From Clostridiales bacterium (GTDB lineage Bacteria > Bacillota > Clostridia > Lachnospirales > Lachnospiraceae): DNA of 38,864 nt. Numbering within the stretch: the first letter of the stretch is position 1; each line of letters opens with the position of its first letter. Of the stretch, positions 16,996 through 26,147 are shown one piece after another. The stretch is from NCBI GenBank assembly GCA_029010495.1, contig JAQXKO010000008.1:1-38864 (forward strand). Reading direction: 5' to 3'. Under the pieces are notes generated by a model. The model searched no databases. It had not been told where the DNA came from and saw only the letters and a list, made by a program, of their open reading frames with translations. The translations under genes were made by a program, and so were the position numbers.

Positions 16996-18009
16996 TTATT
17001 CGTTAAGACCTACGAACCATCTGCCGCACTCAGTAAGCTCATCATAGTCCCAGGCAGTAATCTTGTCGCAGTCAGGCTTTATCATTGCCGAATTTTCAGC
17101 CTTGTTTGAAAGATTCCACAGAGTATAGCTGATATCATTTTCCTTCAAAAACGAAAGCCATCTGTCTGTCTCCTCATAATCTATCTCACCGTCACCTGAT
17201 GCATCCGTAATTCCATACTCTGTGACAAATACCGCAATACCCTTGTCAAGTGCCTCGCTTATGACATCCCTGAGGCTCTGCTTGTGTGTAGACGCATAAA
17301 AATGAAGTGCGTATACCACATTGTCAAATTCAAGAGGTGCATTTGCAGCCTCATCAACTCTCTGTGACCATATAGGTGTACCGCATACAATGACAGAATC
17401 AGGCACATTCTTCCTGATTACCGGAATAACTTCGTTGGCATAATTTCTGATGTCATCCCATGTGCATACATCATCGCCTCTGTCAGAACCGTCAGGCAGA
17501 GTTGCAAGCTCAAGAATCTGATTCCATTCGCAGTACTGGTTCGGCTCATTACAGATTTCATAAATAACATTGTCATAATCCTTAAGTGCTGCGGATATTT
17601 TATCAAAGAATTTAATAGCCATATCCTTATTCATATTTGGATTATAATCAAATAAAATATGCCAGTCAACAATACAGTAAATTCCAATCTCGGCACACTT
17701 TTCTACACTTCTTAAAATGATTTCCTCCAGAAATTCCCTGTGCTCGTCGGAGCCGTCGGAATAACCCATATCACCGTCTGCCTGAGCAGAATACATTGCA
17801 AGTCTGAAAAGCTCCATACCCCAGTTGTCAGCCATGTATTCTATAGCGTCATTATTTACATACTCAGGGAAGCTGTTCATATTATGAGTGCTGATACCCT
17901 TTAACCTTACGGGCTTACCGTCCTTACCTACAAGCCTGTTGCCTTTAACACTTAATGCACCATGCTTTCCATAAACCGTTTTTTTACCATTTCTTGTTGT
18001 TGCTACCAT
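16996..18009 (-). CDS. Glycoside hydrolase family 5 (cellulase-like), no signal peptide
   Basis: GH5 enzymes cleave beta-glucans and related chains by a retaining mechanism. The 337-aa protein holds a full (beta/alpha)8 catalytic domain: GISTHNMNSFPEY (about 39-51), IVDWHILFDYNPN, acid/base Glu in VIYEICNEPNQY (about 148-159), ALHFYAST and nucleophile Glu in VFVTEYGITDASGDG (about 254-268). The tryptophan in YTLWNLSNKAENSA is near the active site. A clear AAGGAGG fixes the start, and the N-terminus is polar and basic with no signal peptide or membrane anchor, unusual since most relatives are secreted. No carbohydrate-binding module is attached. It may act on imported oligosaccharides or be released by another route. 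Confidence 0.88.
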   Translation of the reverse strand: MVATTRNGKKTVYGKHGALSVKGNRLVGKDGKPVRLKGISTHNMNSFPEYVNNDAIEYMADNWGMELFRLAMYSAQADGDMGYSDGSDEHREFLEEIILRSVEKCAEIGIYCIVDWHILFDYNPNMNKDMAIKFFDKISAALKDYDNVIYEICNEPNQYCEWNQILELATLPDGSDRGDDVCTWDDIRNYANEVIPVIRKNVPDSVIVCGTPIWSQRVDEAANAPLEFDNVVYALHFYASTHKQSLRDVISEALDKGIAVFVTEYGITDASGDGEIDYEETDRWLSFLKENDISYTLWNLSNKAENSAMIKPDCDKITAWDYDELTECGRWFVGLNE

Positions 18010-18083
18010 TTTATCCTCCTTACAAACCCCTTAAGTTTCCCCCCGGGGTAATTAAATCAACATACGTCCGACAGTCGTATACT

Positions 18084-19745
18084 TTACTGTTTTCTGAAAA
18101 TAAACTCTATTTTGTTTTCTTTGTCAAATGCAGCCTCATCTATTCTAACAGTTTTATCCTCTAAAATAAAGCGATTTAGCGAATTACATATTTTAAAGGC
18201 ATTTTTGTGTATATATTTACAATTTTTACCTACATTTACCTCTTTCAGGGAGCTGCAGCCGCTAAAAGATTTACTTCTGATAAGCAGGACACTGTCGGGA
18301 ATATCAATTTTTTCAAGTGAAGCACATCCCATAAAGGACTTATCATCTATCTTTGTCACACTATCCGGAATATTGAATTCCTTAAGCCTTAGGCACCCGC
18401 AGAAAAGCTCATCCTCAAGTGTTTTAATGCCAAGCTTAATATCTGCCGCTTCAAGTGCCTCACAATTTTTAAAGGCCGCCTCCCCGACAGACCCTTTTCC
18501 CGTGCAGGCAAGACAGATTGATTTAAGCTTTTTCATTCCGGAAAAAGCCTCATCACCGATTTTATTGACGGTGGGCGGTAATGTAAGCTCCTCAACAGCC
18601 GTCGCATTTTTAAAGGCTTTACAGCCAATCTCGGTAATGTTATTTCCAAGCTTTACATCAGTAAGTGATATGCAGTTTTCAAACAATGAATCCTCTATAA
18701 CGGTCAGCCCGTCCGGCAATTCCGCACTGACGAGTTTTTTACAGTTTTCGAAGGCATGTGCTCCAAGCCCGCTGACCTTATCCGGTACGTAAATCCTTGT
18801 GATTCCCGTATTCATAAATGCTCCGCAGCCTATGGCTGTCACACTTTCAGGTATAATAATCTCACTGATTTCACTGTTGCCGCAGAATGCATATCCTGAT
18901 ATTTCCTCAAGTGTGTCAGGCAGACTTACCATATCAGACTTATTGCCCGCCGGGTAAATTATCAGTCTTGTAAGCGAAATATTGTACAGCCCGTTGCCGA
19001 AATTAACAAACGACCTGGAATTTTTGTGAGCAGTAACGCATTTTAACCTGCCGCATTTTGCTGCCGATAAAGACGAAAATGATGTAAGCTTCTCCGGCAG
19101 GATAATACATGTCAGATTCGGACATTCGTAAATCGTTTCAGCCACAAGGGACGTTACATTTTCCCCGATGACAATCTTTTCGAGATTATATGCTCCGTCA
19201 AAGGCTTTCCTCGCAATTTTCTCCACACTGTCAGGAACGACAAATTCCGAATCGGTACGTCCTTTGGGATAAAAAATCAGCTGCTTTAAATCCTTGCTGT
19301 AAAGTACTCCTCCAACGGAACAGAAATACTTATTATTTTCAGCTGCATTTATTGCTTTCAGATGTTCACAGCTTCTGAAAATATCGGGGTCAATAACCCT
19401 TATATTGGCTGATATGTTTATCTCTTCAACATCTGATTGTGCAAATATATCCCCGGCCAGCTCAACTACCGGCATATTGTCAAGCATGGCAGGGACATCA
19501 ATTTTCTTATCCGTGCCGCAAAAGCCTGTCAGCTTTATTTCCCTGTCATCATAATTGATTAAGTAAACGAAATCATTGCTTACGATTTCATCAGACAAGC
19601 CGGAAGGTGCGGGAGTTGTACTTACTACAGGTATTTCTGTTCCCGATATATTATCGGTTTTATTATTTGTACCGCCGCATGCGGTAAACGCCAGACACAT
19701 AATCACGGCAGACAGGCAAATGCGCTGCTTATTAAAATTAGTCAT
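18084..19745 (-). CDS. BspA-type leucine-rich repeat lipoprotein
   Basis: This 553-aa protein starts with a lipoprotein signal (basic MTNFNKQR, hydrophobic stretch, then LAFTACGG with Cys near residue 23), so it should be anchored to the outer face of the membrane. After a Thr/Pro-rich linker it carries many 23-residue LRR_5 repeats of the form ...IPDSVTKIDDKSFMGCASLEKIDIPDS, typical of BspA-like surface proteins that bind host or bacterial ligands. GGAG precedes the ATG. It is the last gene of a three-gene unit behind the coiled-coil and zinc-ribbon/GLUG genes (25-base gap). No terminator is obvious downstream, only a weak hairpin. Confidence 0.88.
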   Translation of the reverse strand: MTNFNKQRICLSAVIMCLAFTACGGTNNKTDNISGTEIPVVSTTPAPSGLSDEIVSNDFVYLINYDDREIKLTGFCGTDKKIDVPAMLDNMPVVELAGDIFAQSDVEEINISANIRVIDPDIFRSCEHLKAINAAENNKYFCSVGGVLYSKDLKQLIFYPKGRTDSEFVVPDSVEKIARKAFDGAYNLEKIVIGENVTSLVAETIYECPNLTCIILPEKLTSFSSLSAAKCGRLKCVTAHKNSRSFVNFGNGLYNISLTRLIIYPAGNKSDMVSLPDTLEEISGYAFCGNSEISEIIIPESVTAIGCGAFMNTGITRIYVPDKVSGLGAHAFENCKKLVSAELPDGLTVIEDSLFENCISLTDVKLGNNITEIGCKAFKNATAVEELTLPPTVNKIGDEAFSGMKKLKSICLACTGKGSVGEAAFKNCEALEAADIKLGIKTLEDELFCGCLRLKEFNIPDSVTKIDDKSFMGCASLEKIDIPDSVLLIRSKSFSGCSSLKEVNVGKNCKYIHKNAFKICNSLNRFILEDKTVRIDEAAFDKENKIEFIFRKQ

Positions 19746-19770
19746 ATTAACTCCAAAAAACCGACGTTAA

Positions 19771-20673
19771 TTATTGAAGCTTTTGAAGAACCTGTCTTTT
19801 GTTTGCCGCAAGATTCTCCTTTACCATATCAAGCTGTGATATAAAATTTGTCAGGCTCTGAATATTAAGCTGTATTCGGCGTAGTACTGCCGCATCGGCA
19901 AATATATTGTCAAAGCATATATCTGCAAACTGGAGACTGCCGCCAAACTGCTGACAGTAAACTCCATAAACATTGTTGACATCATTAAGCTCTTTATTCA
20001 TACGCGCAATTGATGCATTCAACGTATAAATATAACTCTCGGCACTGTTAATCTGATTATATTTTACAATATCCGACATCATACCGCCAATCATAATGTC
20101 AGCATAGCCCCAGCCCTCTGCTTTTTTATATTTATCAAGTGCAAGAACGGCAATACCCTTTACCTCGTCAACCGCAACGGAGGCTTCGTCAATTTCCTTA
20201 ATCATGGCACTGAGCTTTGCCCTCTCGTCGACAATCTGCTTTTCATAAGCATTAAACTCGGTATACTGCCTCTTCATATAATCACGCTGGGCGTCATATT
20301 GCTTTTTAAAATTGTCATAATCGGATTTAACATCCCTAAGACGCCCCCTTGTGTCGGAAAGCCTGTATTTGATTTTGTCGAGCTCATCCTGGGCCTTATC
20401 CAAATTTTTATTATTCTCTTCGTAAAGCTTATCATATTTTTTAATAAGCTTTAACCAGAAATTTTTCAGGCTTCGCTTAAGGAGTTCATTCTGGACTGCC
20501 GTAAATTTTGCAACGTTTTTTACATTCCTGTCAAACTCTCCCTTTAAGCCGGTTTCAATGCGCTCATAGTCCTTAACCTTCTTATCAAGGACGTCAAGAT
20601 TACCTTCAAGCTGCCTGATTTTTCTCTCATCCTCGGCGTAATTACCTGAATTCTGTGACATAGTCTGTACCAT
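19771..20673 (-). CDS. Coiled-coil protein of unknown function
   Basis: I do not recognise this family. The protein is 300 aa, soluble, and helical over nearly its whole length. A long heptad-rich segment (about residues 10-170; ERKIRQLEGNLDVLDKKVKD onward) is followed by an Ala/Gly-containing part with GWGYADIMIGGMMSDIVKYNQI (about 195-215) and another helical end. No signal peptide or membrane segment is seen. The start at 20673 follows GGAGGTCTT; a TTG five codons upstream is an alternative. It lies between the zinc-ribbon/GLUG membrane protein and the LRR lipoprotein with short gaps, so a supporting role in that surface cluster is likely. Confidence 0.7.
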   Translation of the reverse strand: MVQTMSQNSGNYAEDERKIRQLEGNLDVLDKKVKDYERIETGLKGEFDRNVKNVAKFTAVQNELLKRSLKNFWLKLIKKYDKLYEENNKNLDKAQDELDKIKYRLSDTRGRLRDVKSDYDNFKKQYDAQRDYMKRQYTEFNAYEKQIVDERAKLSAMIKEIDEASVAVDEVKGIAVLALDKYKKAEGWGYADIMIGGMMSDIVKYNQINSAESYIYTLNASIARMNKELNDVNNVYGVYCQQFGGSLQFADICFDNIFADAAVLRRIQLNIQSLTNFISQLDMVKENLAANKRQVLQKLQ

Positions 20674-20729
20674 AAGACCTCCATACAAGCCTCAGTCAGT
20701 ATTTTCCGTCTGAAGCACCATAATATATT

Positions 20730-23700
20730 TTATTTAAGAACAATGCCATACTCGGCATCATCATAAACATTTTTACCCTTATTCGTCCTCTTTGCTGCGC
20801 CTGTTACTCCCGTAAGCTCAGGCTTTGTAACAATATATCCCGCAATACCGCCGGAGCTGACGCCCGACTTGGAATTATTAACTATTTCATTACCGCTCTT
20901 AACATTTTCTGCCTTGCCGGCGTCAACCTGACCGTACACACCTCCCGCATAACCATTATATGAAGAGATGACCTCTATCCTACCGGAAGTATTGATGTTT
21001 TTCAGCTCCGAAATATCTGCATTTGAAGCAACGCCGCTTGCAATAACATTTCCCTTTTTGGTATCGGTTGCAGTCGCCTTAACAGAAACATCCGATTCAA
21101 AATCAGACGCCTTTGAATTTCTGAATACTCCGAAAAGGCCTGAAGTATGATTATCAAATACACAGCTGGTTTCCAACGCTCCCGATACCTTCGCAGTCGA
21201 AAAAACCGTTTCATTTACCACAAAGCCTGCAAGCATTGCAGAAAGAATCGCACTGTCAGTACCGGTGCAGTTGATTATTACAGAGCCTTTATCAACAGTA
21301 ATGTCTTTATACGAGCCGCCTGACACATATCCCGCAAGACCACCCACGGCACAGCTTGTATTATTGCTCTTTGACTCATATGTTAATTTAACCGAGGCAT
21401 TTATCTTACCTGCCTCTACAGTATCCGCATAGCCTGCAAATCCGCCCGCATAACCGTCGTTTTCAGCATTTACGGCAAGCTCTCCCTTTACGGTAATATT
21501 ATCGCATTTGACATTCTTTGCGTAACCGAGTGCCAGTGAAGCGTCCACATTTCCGCGCTCCGATGAAGCATACATAACACCGTTTATATCAATATTTGTA
21601 AGGCTTCCGCCTGTAATTATACCAAATATACCGCCTGCACATACTTTTTTATCACCGGTTGCCGTAATCGCAAAGCCTGCGGCAACATCTGCTATCGTAC
21701 TGTTAATACAGCTTCCCGCAAGTGCTCCTGCCACTATTTCGCCGGTCTCAATTTGGGTCTCAATATTTACTGCCTCAAGAGTAAGCTTTTTAATTTCAGC
21801 CCCCATAACCGCACCAAAAAGACCGCATGTAATATTGTCGGAATGATTTGCAAGCTTATTAACTCCTTCAAGTGTACTGATGGTGAGATTTGTAATCTTA
21901 AAACCCCCTCCGTCAAAAATACCCGAGAAAGGATATACGACATTTTTTTCATCTTTGTTCATGAAATAACCTATCGGTGTCCACTCAAGACCGGCAAGAT
22001 TAATATCCTTCCCGAGTCTGAAATAAACTCCCTTAAGGCTGTTGCCGCTGTTAACCGTCTCTGCAATATAAGCCAGCTCACTGCCGCATTTAATAATATA
22101 GGGTGAAGTACTGCTTCCTTCACCCTCTATAAAACCCAGTGCCGTGCTTCCGTCCCACTCTTTATCATAATCGGAAGGAATATAATTCTCAGGAAGCTTA
22201 TTCTCAGGTTTATAATCCCCTCCCACAGCATTTTCGCTGGATATATCAGGAGTATTAAAGGCGTCATTACCCTTTATGTCCTTAATATCATCCTTAAGTA
22301 TATAAATAAATAAAGCAACCAGAACAGCAATAGCCGCAAGAAGTATAATTATATCCCTCACAAAATGCTTTGGCTTATCTTCAATTTTTCTCTTTCTGTT
22401 AATTCTGTTTTCAGCACGCTGACTTTCCTTCGCGCGTTCCTCCGCGGCAAGAATACGTGATTTATGATCCTTAGCATCACCGTAATTCAGGAAAGAATCA
22501 TCGCCCCAGACATCATCCTCAAGCTCATATTCCTCTTCATAAGAATCATCATGTTCATTATCGCCAAAGTTTATTATATAGTCTGAATCATCACCCTGAA
22601 TATCTTCGGCTGATTCCTCTTCCTGTTCTTCCTCATCGTTAACAGTCTCTAAAAAATCCCCGGCAGCGCCGTCAAGCTTAAGCAGCTCCTCAGTATCATC
22701 CTCCTCTATCTCCTCAGGATCGGATGCACTGCTCTGCTCATATTCTAAAGTCTGCCCGTTAGTATCATCCTTATCTGTTTCCTCAAGATCAGATAAGCCG
22801 CTCTGTTCATATTCTACAGTCTGTCCGTTAGTGTCATCCTTATCTGTTTCCTCAAGATTGGATGCACTGCTCTGCTCATATTCTACAGTCTGTCCGATAG
22901 TGTCATCCTTATCTGTTTCCTCAAGATCAGATGCACTGCTCTGCTCATATTCCGAGGCCTGCTCCTCGTCGGCAATGCGCATAGCCTCGCGTTCAAGCTC
23001 AGCTGCAAGGATTTCCTCTTCAAAGGCCTTAGTTTCCTCTTCATCAAAGCCCTGAATTAAAGCCTCCTCCTTTGCTACCTGCTCTGCAAGCTTCTTAATA
23101 GCTTCAAGTCTTGCCAGCTTTACGGCATCAGCATTGTCTGTTTTATTATTATCAGCAGTTTTACTGATTGTTTCCTCATCAAAGGCAATAATGCTGTCTG
23201 TTTCCTCTTCTGCGACAACATTAATGTCTGTTTCCTCTTCTTTTTCTTCAATAATTTCTGCCTTAGGCTGCTCATTATCAAAATGTATTTCAAAGTCTGA
23301 CAAATCTAATCCAAAAGCTTCCCTATAATCATCTTCGGTACAACTTGCAATCTTAGCTTTGATTACAGCCTCCAGATCCATCTCCTCATAAGGAGTTTTT
23401 GAGGTATCCTCTGATGTCTCATCCATGGCAAATACAGCCTCTGATTTCTTTATCAGTGAACTGATGTCATCATCTGACGTGTTTTCTTCTTCCGGAGTTG
23501 TTATGTCTGCTTCAGTACCGGCAGTCTTAGCTGCATCATTTACTATTTCCTCAGGGCAGACTGTATCAGCTGAAGCTTCCGTTACAGCTGCGCAAGCTTC
23601 AGCTTCTTCTGAAGTATTAACTGCTGTCTCTGTTTCTGCCTCCGCTGCGCAAGCTTCCGGGGAAGTCTTTCTGTCGGTCTCTTCTCTTGCTGCCTTTTCA

Positions 23701-24011
23701 GCCAAAAACCGGGCGCGCTTTTTTTCCAACATTTCCCGGTCCTCTTTTTTCGAAACAGACCCTGCCGCTTTTCTTCTTCTCTCGTATGTTGCAGCCATTC
23801 TGGCATCGATTTCTCTCTGGGCCCTTCTCTTTTCCAGATCAACTCTTCTTCTCTCTTCGTAAGAGATAGCGCCCTCTCCTACAATAGGTCTTGGCGCACG
23901 TAGATCATTTTTAATGTTCACAATTGCATCTTTTACCGGCTCACCGCAAAAACCACAGAAAGTATCTGTAGGAAATAACTTTTCGCCACAATTGTCACAT
24001 AATCTTGCCAT
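20730..24011 (-). CDS. Zinc-ribbon, acidic-repeat, single-pass membrane protein with GLUG domains
   Basis: A 1093-aa mosaic. Residues 1-25 form a zinc ribbon (LCDNCGEKLFPTDTFCGFCG, two CxxC pairs). A basic segment follows (about 45-105), then some 400 residues rich in Glu/Asp including a 23-residue tandem repeat. A membrane helix lies near 553-572 (IIILLAAIAVLVALFIYIL). The rest, about 600-1093, is an outside region of GLUG-type repeats: an ELAYIAETVNSG...FRLGKDINLAGLEW opening, FSGIFDGGGFKI, then repeated GGxxGY units such as AVGGLAGYVSGGS. The topology is thus cytoplasmic ribbon and acidic tail with an external beta-helix-like domain. GGAG precedes the ATG. It heads the surface cluster, 108 bases after the AICARFT gene. 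Confidence 0.85.
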   Translation of the reverse strand: MARLCDNCGEKLFPTDTFCGFCGEPVKDAIVNIKNDLRAPRPIVGEGAISYEERRRVDLEKRRAQREIDARMAATYERRRKAAGSVSKKEDREMLEKKRARFLAEKAAREETDRKTSPEACAAEAETETAVNTSEEAEACAAVTEASADTVCPEEIVNDAAKTAGTEADITTPEEENTSDDDISSLIKKSEAVFAMDETSEDTSKTPYEEMDLEAVIKAKIASCTEDDYREAFGLDLSDFEIHFDNEQPKAEIIEEKEEETDINVVAEEETDSIIAFDEETISKTADNNKTDNADAVKLARLEAIKKLAEQVAKEEALIQGFDEEETKAFEEEILAAELEREAMRIADEEQASEYEQSSASDLEETDKDDTIGQTVEYEQSSASNLEETDKDDTNGQTVEYEQSGLSDLEETDKDDTNGQTLEYEQSSASDPEEIEEDDTEELLKLDGAAGDFLETVNDEEEQEEESAEDIQGDDSDYIINFGDNEHDDSYEEEYELEDDVWGDDSFLNYGDAKDHKSRILAAEERAKESQRAENRINRKRKIEDKPKHFVRDIIILLAAIAVLVALFIYILKDDIKDIKGNDAFNTPDISSENAVGGDYKPENKLPENYIPSDYDKEWDGSTALGFIEGEGSSTSPYIIKCGSELAYIAETVNSGNSLKGVYFRLGKDINLAGLEWTPIGYFMNKDEKNVVYPFSGIFDGGGFKITNLTISTLEGVNKLANHSDNITCGLFGAVMGAEIKKLTLEAVNIETQIETGEIVAGALAGSCINSTIADVAAGFAITATGDKKVCAGGIFGIITGGSLTNIDINGVMYASSERGNVDASLALGYAKNVKCDNITVKGELAVNAENDGYAGGFAGYADTVEAGKINASVKLTYESKSNNTSCAVGGLAGYVSGGSYKDITVDKGSVIINCTGTDSAILSAMLAGFVVNETVFSTAKVSGALETSCVFDNHTSGLFGVFRNSKASDFESDVSVKATATDTKKGNVIASGVASNADISELKNINTSGRIEVISSYNGYAGGVYGQVDAGKAENVKSGNEIVNNSKSGVSSGGIAGYIVTKPELTGVTGAAKRTNKGKNVYDDAEYGIVLK
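22700..22952 (-). repeat. 69-bp tandem repeats inside the zinc-ribbon/GLUG gene
   Basis: Units beginning GCTCTGCTCA or GCTCTGTTCA start at 22731, 22800, 22869 and 22938, exactly 69 bp apart, with a more diverged part to the left. They encode a 23-residue acidic unit like EYEQSSASDLEETDKDD. The units are nearly identical, so copy number may vary between strains. Confidence 0.9.
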
Positions 24012-24036
24012 GTTAATTCTCCAATGTATATGTTAC

Positions 24037-24054
24037 TGCAGAAAAGGTTCTGCA
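24037..24054. other. Perfect hairpin upstream of the zinc-ribbon/GLUG gene
   Basis: Arms TGCAGAA and TTCTGCA (7 bp) with a 4-nt loop lie about 25 bases before the start codon at 24011, in the 108-base gap after the AICARFT gene. No T tract follows on either strand, so read-through from the purine unit is possible. Confidence 0.35.
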
Positions 24055-24119
24055 AGGTCCGGTGAATGCCACACAGACCTCACAATCCTAATCTCTTTCA
24101 TTATATAGCTGCCACCCGA

Positions 24120-25295
24120 TTAATGATGGAAAAGTCTTATACCCGTAAACGCCATAACAATATTCTTCTCATCGCACGCCTTGATAACAAGGTCATCTCT
24201 TATGGAACCTCCGGGCTGAGCAATATATCTTGCACCGCTTCTGTAGCCACGCTCAATATTGTCGCTGAATGGGAAGAATGCATCAGAACCGAGAGCCACA
24301 TCCGTATTCTTATCAAGCCATGCTCTCTTTTCCTCTGCCGTAAATACCTCAGGCTTCTTAGCGAAGATATTCTGCCATCTGCCGTCGGCTAATACATCCA
24401 TGTAATCCTCGCCGATATAGAGGTCGATTGCATTATCTCTGTCGGCTCTTCCTATTGAGTCAAGGAATTCAAGCTCAAGAACCTTTGGACACTGACGTAA
24501 CCACCAGTTGTCTGCCTTTGAGCCTGCAAGGCGTGTACAATGGATTCTGGACTGCTGACCTGCTCCTATACCTATTGCCTGACCTCCCTTTGCAAAGCAA
24601 ACCGAATTACTCTGTGTATATTTAAGTGTAATAAGTGAAATGATAAGGTCAATCTTAGCCTGCTCAGGAATTTCCTTGTTGACTGTAGGAATATTTGCAA
24701 AAAGATTGTCGTCAATTACAAGCTCGTTGCGTCCCTGTTCAAATGTGATACCGAAAACCTCCTTGCGCTCAAGCGGCTTTGGAACATAACCGGCATCTAT
24801 CTGAATAACATTATAGTTGCCTTTTTTCTTTCCCTTTAAGATTTCAAGTGCCTCAGGCTCATAGCCCGGAGCAATAACACCATCAGAAACCTCACGCTTA
24901 ATCATTAAGGCTGTGGACACATCACATACATCCGACAAAGCAATAAAATCGCCAAATGAAGACATTCTGTCTGCTCCTCGTGCTCTTGCGTAAGCACATG
25001 CAAGCGGCGAAAGCTCTCCGAGATCCTCTACCCAGTAAATCTTTTTAAGGACATCCGTAAGAGGAAGACCTACTGCCGCACCTGCAGGAGATACATGCTT
25101 AAAAGATGTGGCTGCAGGAAGACCTGTCGCCTTCTTAAGCTCACTTACAAGCTGCCAGCCGTTAAATGCATCCAGGAAATTAATATAACCCGGCTTTCCG
25201 TTAAGCACCGTTATAGGAAGCTCGCCCTCCTCCATGAAAATTCTTGAAGGCTTCTGGTTGGGATTGCAACCATACTTAAGCTCTAATTCTTTCAT
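24120..25295 (-). CDS. Stand-alone AICAR formyltransferase
   Basis: This enzyme performs step nine of purine synthesis: AICAR + 10-formyl-THF to FAICAR. In most bacteria this domain is fused to IMP cyclohydrolase as PurH (about 510-530 aa). Here it is a separate 391-aa protein with transformylase features: LKYGCNPNQKPSR (about 5-17), FKHVSPAGAAVG (Lys-His active-site motif, about 65-76), LKYTQSNSVCFAKGGQAIGIGAGQQSR and ALGSDAFFPFSDNIE. The cyclohydrolase partner is the neighbouring PurO-type gene 17 bases upstream. The start was placed at the ATG at 25295, after CGAGG; a TTG two codons earlier is a weaker option. Confidence 0.93.
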   Translation of the reverse strand: MKELELKYGCNPNQKPSRIFMEEGELPITVLNGKPGYINFLDAFNGWQLVSELKKATGLPAATSFKHVSPAGAAVGLPLTDVLKKIYWVEDLGELSPLACAYARARGADRMSSFGDFIALSDVCDVSTALMIKREVSDGVIAPGYEPEALEILKGKKKGNYNVIQIDAGYVPKPLERKEVFGITFEQGRNELVIDDNLFANIPTVNKEIPEQAKIDLIISLITLKYTQSNSVCFAKGGQAIGIGAGQQSRIHCTRLAGSKADNWWLRQCPKVLELEFLDSIGRADRDNAIDLYIGEDYMDVLADGRWQNIFAKKPEVFTAEEKRAWLDKNTDVALGSDAFFPFSDNIERGYRSGARYIAQPGGSIRDDLVIKACDEKNIVMAFTGIRLFHH

Positions 25296-25312
25296 ATTCA
25301 AAACCTCGTATA

Positions 25313-26026
25313 TTATTTATTTTTATTAACAATTCGTGTTTCATATGTGCCTGTGGCAATATCAATATATCTTACAAAAAGGCTTACCTTATTGTCCTCG
25401 TTGAGGGAATTCCAGATAATATCCGTAAGCTCGTCAATATTGCCCTCAAGTTCAACAGTTGTAGGCTCTCCGCAATAGCTTGGGAGCGGATTACCGTCTG
25501 TCATATATGTGTGGATAAATCTTCCGACGCCTGCCGCAGGATTTTCGTAAGCATATGTAAAGCGGTTGCACGCCGAAGGATCTCCGTCATCACTTTTAAG
25601 AATAGACATCATAAAATCAAACTTACCGTCGGCAATATTCAAAATGCCGCTGATTCTCGGAGTAAAGTTTGGAGCATCAGGCTCAAACTCCCTTGTTCTT
25701 AATGACTCTTCAAATGTCCTGCCCTCTTTCATAAGGTCATAAATTGTATCTGTCTGGTCGCCATTTGTGACGATTGTCGAATTACCGAGCACGCGTACAG
25801 GTGCATAAATAATAAGACTCGGATCCTCAAGCTTTGATGGATCAAAGGCCTGTGTTCTGATGCCCTCACCCTCAGTTACGAATACACGGTTTCTCGAATT
25901 GCCGGATCTGCCCATAATGAAATATGCCGTTACCGCATACTTACCGTCCTTTGACTTACCGATAATGATTCCTCTTCCGGGATAAGTATTTTCCGAAAGC
26001 TCTCTAGTAATATCTACTTTGTTCAT
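25313..26026 (-). CDS. IMP cyclohydrolase, PurO type
   Basis: This enzyme closes the purine ring, FAICAR to IMP. The 237-aa protein fits the archaeal-type PurO / IMP_cyclohyd family and not the PurH N-terminal domain: NTYPGRGIIIGKS (about 13-25), VTAYFIMGRSGNSRNRVF (about 31-48), TNGDQTDTIYD, EPDAPNFTPRISG (about 127-139) and GVGRFIHTYMTDGNPLPSYCGEP. The start at 26026 follows AAGAGGATACC; the longer upstream reading lacks a ribosome-binding site. It is the first gene of a pair with the AICAR formyltransferase and has a clear promoter of its own. Together the two replace bifunctional PurH. Confidence 0.92.
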   Translation of the reverse strand: MNKVDITRELSENTYPGRGIIIGKSKDGKYAVTAYFIMGRSGNSRNRVFVTEGEGIRTQAFDPSKLEDPSLIIYAPVRVLGNSTIVTNGDQTDTIYDLMKEGRTFEESLRTREFEPDAPNFTPRISGILNIADGKFDFMMSILKSDDGDPSACNRFTYAYENPAAGVGRFIHTYMTDGNPLPSYCGEPTTVELEGNIDELTDIIWNSLNEDNKVSLFVRYIDIATGTYETRIVNKNK

Positions 26027-26104
26027 AGGTATCCTCTTTTCATAATTAATTTGTCTCAGATATATTGTGAAGAGAGACAAAGTGCACACTGCTCCTCATA
26101 CTAA

Positions 26105-26147
26105 GACATATTAATGTCATTATAGATGATATAAAACGAAGTTTCAA
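26105..26147 (-). promoter_or_regulatory. Promoter of the purO-AICARFT pair with a start-site palindrome
   Basis: On the minus strand TTGAAA (26142-26147), a 17-bp spacer and TATAAT (26119-26124). Directly downstream, covering the predicted start point, is a palindrome with arms GACAT and ATGTC about four bases (26105-26118), placed as a repressor site would be. The ATG lies about 80 bases further on. Confidence 0.8.

Noticed and set aside
18010-18083. Terminator between the LRR lipoprotein and GH5 genes
   Set aside because: Only a weak hairpin (ATACG/CGTAT) without a T tract is present, so I do not call it.
23425-23862. Plus-strand Ser/Ala-rich ORF opposite the zinc-ribbon/GLUG gene
   Set aside because: It is the antisense of a Glu/Ala-rich low-complexity stretch; such composition yields long open shadow frames.
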